Source: Alligator mississippiensis (Eukaryota; Chordata; Crocodylia; Alligatoridae). Taken from it: 64,000 nt of DNA. Shown here piece by piece: positions 35,374-46,600 of this stretch. Made by a program: the position numbers and the translations under genes. The stretch lies in the NCBI RefSeq assembly GCF_030867095.1, contig NC_081831.1, positions 41,477,319 to 41,541,318 of the forward strand, read 5' to 3'. Every line of letters begins with the position of its first letter. The stretch's first letter is position 1. The notes under the pieces were generated by a model that was not told the origin of the DNA, searched no databases, and saw only the letters and a program-made list of their open reading frames with translations.

Positions 35374-35510
35374 TTCTGTGGCGAGCAGCCTGGCCCTGGA
35401 GGTGACTGGCATCCCTCCTTCCGTATCAGCTTTGGGGCTTCTGCAGTCTGCTCTGCCTGGTGTCTGGCTCCTTTATACCACCTGTATCTATCTTGTCTAG
35501 TTCAGTATTA

Positions 35511-37785
35511 AAGCTGGAAAAGGGCCTGACCAAATGGGTGCTATTATGGAGCTTGTAATTGCTGAACTAATACAAAGAGCAAGTTCCCAGCACATCAGGG
35601 AGGAGGCACAAGACATAAGGAAGCTAATCTTACTGGGTGAAAACAGATTTCCTGTCCAAGCTAATCAGGCCCTGCTGATCATGGCCTACCACACAAGATG
35701 GGATTTGTGAAGTAGTTTGCCTAGCTTTGGACCTGGATTCTGTGGGCAAAGTTCTCTCCAACTCCAGGGAGCGACAGAGCTGCCAGACTGTTCAGAGATG
35801 CAAAAACTGATCCATTTTCACCTCATAAGTCAAGGCAAATGTTGTTGCAGGCATGTTGACTTAAGTGTGAAACATGATGTTTCCTAATAGCGAACACTAA
35901 TTTTCACTGGGAAATCATGAGAGCAGGAAGGGGCCTGAAAAATCAGGAAATTACAGGAATGTGGTGGAACTTGACAAGAAAAATAAACCAACATATTTGG
36001 GGGGAAGTGTTGTCTACATTTTCCCTGAAAACTATGCCTTACAGTTGCTATTATGAAACAGTGTCAGCAGTAGGAGTTTTTATTCCTCTTTCTACAGTTT
36101 ACAGCATTTTTTGCCTCTGATAAGTCTGTGCAGGCCCTTCTATTATGTCCAGAATGAGAAGAAATAGACCCTAAATTCTCCCTAGTGTGACAACAATACA
36201 GGCCCCTAGGTTAGGGGCACATCATCTCATATTAAGGAGCTGGAATCGGTGTCCTGGCATTAGGGATTTGCCAGCAGAAAGGAAGGCTCTGCCACCTGCA
36301 GTGCTTGCCCATAGTTTGCAGATAAGTTTATGTTCATTGTAAAAGTTTGAAGCCAAGTCCAGCCCTGGCACAAGCCTGGGGACTTCAGTGCAGAGCTGTT
36401 TGGCTGAGTGAGTATAACGAGAAGTAAAATCATGTCAATGCTGTAACAGAAGACAACAAGTCCTTTGCAAGACTAGGGACGAGCGCTTCTACTTCACATG
36501 TGTCTCCTGCTGAGACTTGTTTCAAAGATAAGAGGACCACAGAAACATGCAGTTATTTAAGAATACACTGTCAGGCTGCAGGCAGGCACATGCTAACAAG
36601 CTAACATACCTACAGTTTCCAGTATGCCCAGCTTCTACCATCAGCAACATTGTACGCTAATTTGATGATGGCGCTTACAGCCAGTAGGTAGCTCAGAATA
36701 TGACAGCAGACTACAGCACCCAGCATACACTTGGTTCTGTAGCACTGTGATGTTACACAGTGGAATGTGTTGCCTACCTGAGCTTCAGCTCCCAGAACCT
36801 TTAGCTTTGCACCTCCAGAGCACAGACAGCATGTTTGCAAGCATTACAGCAGTAGACGTTAATGTCCTGAGTGTTATAATTACTGGAGTGTGAGCACTCA
36901 GACCAAAATCTTCCCCCACATCCAGGCAGTCATTAACAGGACTGTGTAGGCTGAAACACAGTGAAACATTTCTGAGGTTTGTAATACAAAAGAGGCTATA
37001 TGTAAAGGAGAGTCGATACATAGGCTCCAAGTGATTACCATTAGGAATCCCAGATAAAGTCCAGGAGCTGAGGCAGGACAGGGAATACTACCTTAAGTAG
37101 CTGGATTCCTAGAAAGACAGAGGCTCAAGACAGCTGCTTCTCAGGGACAGCGCAGCAGTATTTTACCTGAGGTCTCTGCAAGAGGGTGTGATCCGTCTGC
37201 TTTTTGTGATCACCTTGTCCAAGGAAAAAAGGACTTGCACACACTTTTTAAACAACTAACTTGCAGTAAGAAAACATATGGGGTCAAATCCTGGCACCAG
37301 TGAAGTCAACAGGAATTTTTTTAATTTCAATGGAACTAAGATTCTATCTGGCATCCTGATTCCATTGCCGGTTTCTCCTCCAAACAGGAAAGTGAAAGTT
37401 CCTGAAACAATCACTTCTTGGTGAAGGGGAACACAATTAATCCCCACCCCCGCCCCACCTCCCCCGAGGAATATAAGAGCCTGTCTATACCATGTCCTCT
37501 GAGAGCCACTTAGGTGAATCCTACTATCTGCTACCCCTCACTCACACACCCCCCAAAATATGGCAGTGAAGGTGTTCTGGGGATAACCACTGCAGTCAAG
37601 TTCAAGTATATGGGAACTGGAGTTCTCACATAGGGCTGTTGGTAAGGGGAGGGGGAGGAAGGGGAGGAGGATACCCCCAGAGCAGCTTTACTGGCACAGT
37701 TCTGGGTTCAGCACATGCAAATGGCAGTGGGTAAGCAGGGAATGCTGAGGACATTGTGTAGACACACTCCAAATGTGGGGGTAGC
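35511..37785. other. Gene-free stretch
   Basis: No gene, RNA or classified repeat was recognised. It separates the CR1 copy from the 3' side of CNGA2. Confidence 0.5.
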
Positions 37786-37975
37786 AGCAGCCTGCCACCG
37801 GAGGTGGTTCAAGCGCCTACATTGAACACCTTCAAGAGCAAACTGGATGCTTATCTTGCTGGGATCCTATGACCCCAGCTGACTTCCTGCCCTTTGGGCA
37901 GGGGGCTGGACTCGATGATCTTCCGAGGTCCCTTCCAGCCCTAATGTCTATGAAATCTATGAAATCTATAAATGA
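37786..37975 (+). mobile_element. CR1 3'-end fragment
   Basis: The last part of ORF2 (CTGCCACCGGAGGTGGTTCAAG, encoding the LPPEVVQAP-like motif) and the 3' UTR end in a tandem TATGAAATC tail. It is nearly the same subtype as the 3' end of copy 1 (18965-19150). Confidence 0.9.
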
Positions 37976-39220
37976 GCCCTGCTAACACTGCAATTTACCC
38001 CCTGTAAAATAAATTCAGACAGTTTGGCCTTAACACAGCTTTCTTTCTTTAAATTACATTAGTATAGTATAGCCCTTTCTGGCCTGTCTAGTCATGGTTA
38101 GACAGAAGAGACAGACAGTCAATGTTGTCCTGCACGTAAAGTAACAGGTCCTGTCAGCCCAAAGCACACTTGTTTTAACCACTATACTGTAGATGTCATC
38201 CTAGACTTTGATATCCCAAGCAAAATTTAAGCTGCCACTGTAACCAGGCAGAGAGAGAACAGGGTGTCTTAGAAACACACCCAGAAACTTTGCTCCTCGG
38301 GTGGAAGCTGATGGACAAGGTACTAATACAGCACAACACTACAGAATATTTTTCCCTATTGAGGAAGATGCTTTTGAAAGACTAAACCACTGATCAAGCC
38401 TGGGAATAGGTTGCTGTTACCTCACCTACCTTTATCATAAGTCTTTACTTTCAGAAGTAATGTCAATAACCTACACTGAACCAGAACAACATTCTATTCA
38501 CAGAAGCATAAAGCTTGGTATAACTTCTTCATTTCGGTTTTAGTATTTTAAACATATGTGATCATACAGTGGAAAATATATATTTACATAATATAAGTGT
38601 GTATTACAAAAGCAGTTACCAAAAATACATTAAATAAGCATCTGGCTGATGGTTCAATTTCTCTCTCTCTCTCTTTCTCTCTCTCTGTTGCTTATTAGCT
38701 CCTGGGATGCTGGTCCTCTAAAGAGCATCCTCCTGATCAGCCCATTAGGGAAAGCAAAGTGAACAAGTGAGACCTTTGTCTACATCAAAGTTATTGCACC
38801 CCCACCTACGCATAAGAGGGGCTCAGGTGTCTCCACTAACTCCTACATATAAGACATTCAGTTGATGAGCTCCTGCTATCTATTAAGGCAAGGAGGAGGC
38901 AAGAATGTAAGATGAGCACATACTCCTTGCAGAAGTTGGACAGAAATGTTAGCAGCAGCAGAGGTCACTCATGTTCTGACTGATCTGATTCTTAGGCCAT
39001 GGATTAAGGCAGTAGGGTAGATGGTAAGAGCTACAAGAGTCACCTGATTTGGAACTGTTTTAGAGAGCGCTCACACAAGGCAGCAACAGCAACACTTCTA
39101 TGACACTGAGAAGTCTCATGCAACACAAGGCAGATAGTAATTTGTTCTTGAAACACAGAAACCAGCAAATGCCATGTCTGCACCCTGCAGAACAGAGCAG
39201 GGGCTGATATCTACAGATTC
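37976..39220. other. Downstream flank of CNGA2, including its 3' UTR
   Basis: The 3' UTR must begin just below 39221 on the minus strand. I found no canonical AATAAA (TTTATT on the plus strand) in this interval, so the cleavage site is not placed. A variant signal or a distal site is possible. A (CT)n microsatellite lies at about 38659-38687. Confidence 0.45.
38659..38687. repeat. (CT)n microsatellite
   Basis: A run of CT dinucleotides interrupted by a single TTT, in the likely 3' flank of CNGA2. Confidence 0.85.
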
Positions 39221-40641
39221 TCACTTCTTCCCATCAGATTTGGCTCCTTCCTCATCCTCCACAGGTGTGTCTAATCCATCAAAGATGTCATCTGAAACCT
39301 CCTGTTTCATCTTGTTTTCCAAAACAGAGATGCGCTGTTTGAGCTTCATCTGAGCAGTATTATACTCGGACAACACTCGAGAAAAACGGGTGTTCAGTGT
39401 CTCCAGGTTGGACTCCAGCCGATCCAGCTTTTCCTCCACTTCCTTCCCTTCCAGGCTTGCCTCAGCTTCTGACTCATCCAGCAGCCCTTCTTTCATCAGG
39501 ATCTCCCGGCCACGCTCCTCCAGCACCTTCTTAGCATCGGGATATTCAGTGACTGCTTCCATTAGGTCTTCCTTAGACAGGCAGAAGAGATCAGAATAGC
39601 CAAGACTTCGGATGTTGGCTGTGCGTCTGTTGCCCATTTTGCTCCCTTTAATGTTGAGAATGCTGATCTCACCAAAGCAGAGTCCTGAGGTGAGTAAGGC
39701 ATATTGAGTCACTCCATCATCTGCCACCACAGCCAGTTTCCCTTCCTTGATGATGTACATCTCCTTGCCAATGTCCCCCTTTCGGCAAACATAATCCCCC
39801 GGGCTGAACACCTGAGGCCGAAGTTTCAGCACCAACTCTACCAGCAAGCCTGATTCACAGTCCTGGAAGATCCTCACCTTCTTCAGTGTCTCCAAATGCA
39901 CATTGATGGCAATCTCTGCCCGCAGTTTGTCAGGGAGGTTCTTGAGGACCTCACGTTCATCTACTGCCTTCTTGTTGGTCCATAGGTAATCAAACCACTT
40001 GATGACCTTGGCCTCCATTTCCTTGCTGACCTTGCGGAACTGCATATAGTGCTTGATGGCATCAATTTTCGCCTGGAACTCTGCCCTGGTAGCATTCATA
40101 TTGGATATCATGGAGCCCACATTCCCGACAATGGTGGCAAAAATGAGGACGCCAATGAGGAAATCAACAATGACAAAGAGGTACTCCTCATCAGTCACTG
40201 GAGGAGGAGTTTCTCCAATAGTAGTCAAAGTCAGAGTGGACCAGTAAAGGCAATAGACATACTCCCGGCTGAGGTACCCGTACTCAGGGTCTGTGATGTT
40301 GGGGTACACCCAGGTGTCTGTCCCAAAGCCAATGGACTTAGAGATGGCATAGTAAATGCAGGCATTCCAGTGGATGATGACCAGGATGTACAGCACCAGG
40401 TTGCTAATCCTGAAGATGTTTGGGTAGCTAGTCCTGGTCTCAGTCCGATCAAAGAATTCAAACATGCGGGAGAAGTGGAGTAGCCTGTTGAAGCGCAGCT
40501 CAGGCCGATGGATTCCCACTGCAAAGTACACCAGGTCTGTAGGCAAGACAGAGAGGATGTCCAGCTTGAACTGCAAAGTTTGGACATACTTATCCCACAG
40601 CTTCTTAAGGTCCCTAACCAGCAAGCCCTGTTCCAGGAAAC
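39221..40641 (-). CDS. CNGA2: CNGA2 coding exon 6 (S3 to C-terminus)
   Basis: The large last exon codes for residues 198-670: end of S2-S3 loop, S3-S6, pore, C-linker, ligand-binding domain and coiled coil, then TGA at 39223-39221. The acceptor is CTGTTAG|GTTTCC with the boundary at 40641. The split glycine codon (G|GT) is completed by exon 5. One uninterrupted frame of 473 codons is strong evidence of function. Confidence 0.97.
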
Positions 40642-43600
40642 CTAACAGAAATGCAAAGGGTAAAATTAGCTTGGTTCAGTTACATTTGTTCATTTGTTCT
40701 CCTGCCTTTGACCAATGCTATATATGTTAAGAAGACACTGAAGTTTCCATCCTCCACAGAGCCTGAATTAATACAGCACAGAATATTTACACAGCAGCCT
40801 GCTACATCCTAAGAACATTAAATTCTACTATTTTTCCATTCAGATTGTTCATTAACTTCACAGATACCACATCAGAGATACAGACCTTAAACCATGCCAG
40901 AATACTAATGGTAATGTGGGTAATTTTGTACAATTATTCAAAGGTGAAGCTAAAATCTGGGATGATTAATCTTTCATTCTGAAACTTACTCTAGTTCTCA
41001 GAGCTTTTAATTAAATTCTTTCTCTGGGGGCTAGTCCCTGTCAGCTAGCTCCAAGGCATCACTGAAGGCCCTCCTTCTAGAACAGCCACAAAGCAAGCTC
41101 CCCCCTGACAGGTCGAATCAGATCTTATGTGACGATATCGAAGAAAATCCTTCTTGGTCTTTGTCTCCTCAGCTCACCTGTGCGTGACCGGATTATAATA
41201 TCAGCAATGTAGATGCAGTCCGAGATATAATCCAGCACAAGCCAGAGGATGAAGTAGCCCCTCTGGAGATCACTAAAGCAGGCTCTGCAGGAGAACCACA
41301 TGATAGAGGTCAGAAAGAGAGAGAGTATTATCCAGTTACCAAAGTCAGCGCACCCATTTCGCCCTCCCCCGCAAGTCCTACCTCCTAATGGGGTGGTTTC
41401 AGGGCTGCTGTACAAAGCAGTGCCCATAGTAGGCACAACTGACTTTTGACAATTGCTAACCATCCCCTTTCCCTTTGGAAATTAAGTCTATCACCTTTTA
41501 GAACATCTGCCCTCCATTGATCTAGGTAATGATGTTCCTGAAACTGCCTCTCAAATGGGGGTCCCTATCCTACAGTCTAATCTGTCTCTACAACCCTCCA
41601 AATTCCATTCTCACAAGTTCCACCCATGTGTGTCAAAACACAATGGAATTGGGTTTCCCTTTCCACTGCCATGACACCAATGAAACTGGGACTTTGTTTT
41701 TATTAGCCTAAAAAAAGCAGCATGCAGCATGCCCAAGACTGATCCCAGCTGCCCAAGACTGGTCCCAAAGAAAGCACCCAATGAGACAGAAGGGTTACAG
41801 AATAGCATGACCTTGGAAGGCCTCCTGCTTACCTTGCCACAAGCAAGCACCAGTTATAAAGGACGGGCAGTGCAATGACAGGCAGCCAGCGGTAATACCA
41901 GTCCCCAGAAGGATCCACCACAAACACCATCCATTTCTTCCTGAAAATAGAACCAGAGAGAACCAGGACCTAGAAGACTGCACACTGATAATGGAGCAAA
42001 GAACCTTAACTACAACTCTGTTTAATCATTATAATAATGAGTGCTGAGTGCCTTCCATCTAAGGAATGCTAAGTACTTGATGAAGTTCATCAATTAAACT
42101 CCTTTTCACCCAGTTCCCTCTTGATGTAGGTAAAGCACCTATGCACTATGTTAACTGATGGGGAACATGAAAGAGGTCACAAGGACTTTGCTGCAAGTCA
42201 GTGACAGTCAGGAACAGAATATGGCTCTCTTGGTTCCCAGGCTCCTACTCAAATCACTAAAAAAGGCCCTCTGATAGACAATGCAGACATGGTACATGAT
42301 AGATGTAGCTCTGAGGTAGCTCACAACTAACAGTAATCAGGGCAGGAAGTGCAATAGATCTCTGTACTGCTGGGGGAAGCACATGGTGCTGCCATGGGGA
42401 AGGGTGCAGTCTGCTTGCTGAGTGGCTGGGTCCAGCTCTTACACTGTTTCCATGCATTTGATCCTATTTTGGGGCATTAAGGCAAATCCTGGGTTTGCCC
42501 TAATGGTCACGTTCAAAAACTCCCCACACCTTAGACTGCAGAGCTTGCTCCCAGAGATGGAACACGCTCATTTGCCAGCTCTTATTAAAATGCCATGCCC
42601 CTCCCTCATCAGTGCTGCTTCTCCTGCCTTCATAACTGTAGTTTTTAACTTTGGTTTACTTCTTTGGTATGGCATGGTTGTCACCAGCAGGAATGCTGCA
42701 ACTTCTGGGATCAGTGCATTTAGCAGAGCTGTCAGACAAGGCTCCCACATGGCCACACACAGTGGTCCTTCAGTAGTACTAATCAAAGATGAGCAGGGTT
42801 CAAAATAGCTTGCATTATTCTCAGAGAAGTAGTCTGTCTCCTATCACTGCTTATACAGCACCTAAAACAGAGGAACTTTCATTTCAAGTCCAGATCCAAA
42901 CCAATGGTTCTCAACTTTTTTAGACTGGAGGCACCCCTCATTAAACTTAAGGCACCACTGGAAATTGCTAGCTCTTAGCTTTTACTTGTTTTCAGACTAT
43001 AGAAAAAATTAGTAGAGCAATTCCTCTGTGGCAAAGAACTCAGAAAACCCACAGGAGGTCAGAATGTTTGAGACACTACAGATTCCTTTTTGAAATCTCT
43101 AGATTTATCCTGTGAAACATGTTTTCACACCTAACAGTGCTAACACTGTGTGGCACTCTGTGACACCTTTGAAAGGATTTCAAAACACCCCAGGGTGCTA
43201 TGGCACCCTGGTTGAGAATTACTGCTCCAGTCACTGTAGTAATACAAATACTACTAAATGCTGTTTTTAAATGTATACAGCAGAGGGCACCAGTGTTATC
43301 ACAGAATCAGACCATGGAGTTGCTCTCTGTGATATAAGGACACAAACACATTGGAAGCTGGAAGCAGGGTTAAAGATGAAATGAAGGAATAAAGTCAGCT
43401 GTCTGTTTTTGCATGGTGCTATCTTTAAGCCTGGTCCTGAAAGCCCCCTCTGCACAAATCTCCCCTATACACTGAGGATTTCAAGCACAGAAGTCTGGCA
43501 TGGCATTGCACCTGGAGTTACAATGACATGGAACTTTCAGATGCATCTATGATGTGAGAGGGTTTACTCCAATCAGACCCAAAGAAATCTCAGTGTTAGT

Positions 43601-46600
43601 CATCATCCTAACCAACCTAGCCATTGGGTAGGACTGTCACCCGTCCTGCATTGTTCAGGATAGCCCTGAATTTAGTCCTTTGCCTGGATAACCTGCATAC
43701 CATCTTCAAAATAACGCCAGGCTGGCAAACACTGAACAACCACTACGTTTGCCTTCACATCCTGTAACATGTTGATGTTTAGCTTCATTGAGGCATGACC
43801 TAAAGCAGCAGACAAATATTATCCTGGAGACCAAACCTCAGAAAATTAGCAGCTTCCTATTAAAAGCTCACTGAGGCTGCAAAACCATACTAACCGAGTT
43901 CAGCATATATACTTCTATTCCATCTCCCTCTGCTCATTCACAGTCTACTGCCTCTGATAATTAACAAGCTATCCTTAACCTCACAGGGCAGAACATTTTC
44001 TTCTCTGGCTGTTAAAGCCTCAGATACAAGCCTCTGATAATTTTCCCCCTATAGAAAACAGACCTTTCTTGGTGTTGTAATTACCATGTACAATGGTGGG
44101 GGCCAGACTAGTCAATGAGCTCTGCCCTTTAATTATAGAGAGGAAGAAGAGCAAGGTTATTGTTTTTCACTGTGTCCAAGTGCAGTGGAGATGAAAGGAC
44201 CGGATATGAAAGGACTTTTCAAAGAACAACCATCACAACGTATGCTCTAGCAGAAGGCTCAGCAGCAAATGAAATCCCTTCCTCTCCCACAGACGATGAA
44301 ATCAGACAGGCAAATACAGCATCAGATGGGTAACTAAGTCCTGCAAACCCCTTGGGAATCCCTTCTAGATGTAATTATTCCTGGTCAGAGCTTGGCCTAA
44401 TAGCTGCAGTGTGATCCTGGCTGTTGACATGAATCCATTTCAGACACTCTACAGACTCCCTATCTGAGTCGGGACCAAACTCGTGCACTCCAAACCAGGG
44501 GTTTCCTACCTGGGGCTCTCATTCATATTCATAAACAGGTATCAAGAGGTCACAACCACCTTTTTTAGCCTACTAATGGGAAAGGGTCCTGGCCTTATTG
44601 GAGGGAAGTCCTGGTAGGGGAAGGATGGAGAAGGGGTCATTATACAATAAAAGGCTGAAAAATTACTGTTCTAGGCCACAGCTTCTTCATGTAAAAAATG
44701 GGGGAAACACAGCTTACCCTTTAAAGTTCTTCCTCATCCCTGCACCAAAGGCACTGTGCCCATGCCCAGCACCATCGGCATGGCACAGAAAGGTTGTAAT
44801 TGAAAGGGTCTAGAACAGAACCATGGTGCAAGGGTTCCTTTTGGTTTGACAGTGGGTACAGGTACACACTGGTACAGAAATCTGTATATACGCTCAGAAG
44901 CAGCTGGCAGTCACTAAGACCCTTGGCCCCAATTATTCAAAAATGGTGTTAACCTACTAGGTATGATCCCCTAGCACAGCATAGCACAGAAGGTGACTCC
45001 AGTCACCACGCTAAACCATCAAGACCATGCCACCCCCTTTTTAGTGCCAGGACAGAGAGTCCTCTCCCTGATGGCCCTTGGTGTGAAAGCAAGAAGCACA
45101 TCAGGCGGGTGAGGAGTCCTGCAACACACACAAAACATTTGGCCTCCAACTGAGAAAGTCAAAGGGTTATGAAAATGAAACCATACTTCTTGCTTTTGCT
45201 GCCTTCACCATGTTTGTCCCCTTGCTCGTTACCATCCTCTGTATGCAGTTCTGGCCCATGGAATCGCTCAAGGAAGGAGTCTGGCCTTTGCTGCTCTTCC
45301 CGCAAGCTTTTGTTTGCCCAGTCTCTCAGAATCACCACTAGCCGGACTATCCTGAGAAGGAAAAGAGGCATGAATCAAAGTTAAGGTCATCCAAGTGATA
45401 AAACCACTCAACTCCAACACAGACACTTATTTCAGCCCAGAGGTGTCAAACTCACTTGGCCCTCTAGGCCACATCCAGACCACAGGGCTCCTTGTGGGCT
45501 ATATATGGACCCACCTTCATAGCAGGGTGAGCAGTGAGACTGAACAAGTGATGCCAGGGAGCTGCAGGGGTTAACACAGCAGTGACTCACCCTCAGACAC
45601 CACATCCTGGGTACTGGCAGTGGCCCTTCACCAACTCACCTCACCCCTGAGTTTCCAGCCTGTCTGGGAGCATCTGTGGGCTAGATGACACAGGTCTGTG
45701 GGCCATATCTTTAACAATCCTATTCCAAGTCATTCACACAGGTATAGCTGTGATCTGAGGCCTGTGTGCTGGCTGATGCTTGCACCTGTGCCAAAGCCCA
45801 TTAACCCATTCAATGCTACAAACAGGCCAAAAGAAAGAGCAAAATCATGCACACAAACACATTCTCCCAAGGTCTGGACCCACTGTCTCTATTCCAACCC
45901 TGTACTCAGCTGCTTATAGGGAGCTTCTCGTCTGCCAAGCAAGAATTAGCAGAAGCCAAGAAGTTGTTAATGACCAAGATGCTTAGGAACCATAAAGAAA
46001 GAGAGATTTTGTGTGGTGTTGAGCATTCAGCTCTCACTGGCAGCAGGAGGCCAAAGGATGCCCAGCTCTGCACAGGATTAGCTCCAAAACCAGCAAACTG
46101 TCACCTCTTTAGTAGGTGAATTGCAAAAAAGCTTCCTTTGTCCAGTGCAGTTGGAAAAGGATTTGCTAGTGCTGAACTGTTAATGCTTCACTTTGTAAAC
46201 AGAACACCTGGGCCTGAATGCTGCTAATTCAGAGCCACACATGGCCCATGCAAAGTGTTTCAAGCACCTGAATGGTGACATTTTGTAGACTTCTTCCAAT
46301 TTCACCACAAACTTTTCACAACTAAATGCAAGGGCTTTGTGCTCAACTGTAATGGCAAAGCCTTTGGAGGCTAGGTTGATTAAACAAGTTCCCTCAAGCA
46401 TGCTGGAAATTCAATACAGGACTCCACACACAGCTCTTTTCCCCTTGCCTGGCTCCATCCCTCCAGGCACAGATACCTGGTCAGAGCTCCTCTTCTTCGG
46501 GCTGGCTGATCTGCATTGTCCAATGCAGCAATTCTCTGCAGTTCTGAGGAAGTGTCATCGGCAGACTCAGCCCTGCAAAGGGTAAAAGACAGGTCAGGGT

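Larger units (their letters stand above)
31761..35510 (-). mobile_element. CR1 LINE, long copy with ORF1 and ORF2 remnants (copy 2)
   Basis: About 3.7 kb on the minus strand. The 3' end is at 31761 with the TTTCATAGATTCATAGATG terminus (two units of the CR1 tail repeat). Going upstream come the 3' UTR, ORF2 (reverse transcriptase, then endonuclease, to about 34580) and ORF1 with its esterase domain (34723 to at least 35373). It is the most complete CR1 in the window and therefore a good guide to the local subfamily. Frameshifts and stops make it inactive. Confidence 0.9.
41941..45186 (-). other. CNGA2 intron 3 with transposon insertions
   Basis: The longest CNGA2 intron (3,246 bp). It hosts two hAT-like elements (42894-43232 and 44496-44668). 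A 20-bp tandem pair (GCCCAAGACTGATCCCAGCT-type) lies outside this intron at about 41730-41770, in intron 4. No additional conserved exon was seen. Confidence 0.7.

Noticed and set aside
39390..40483. Plus-strand open frames of 64-144 codons
   Set aside because: Antisense shadows of CNGA2 exon 6.
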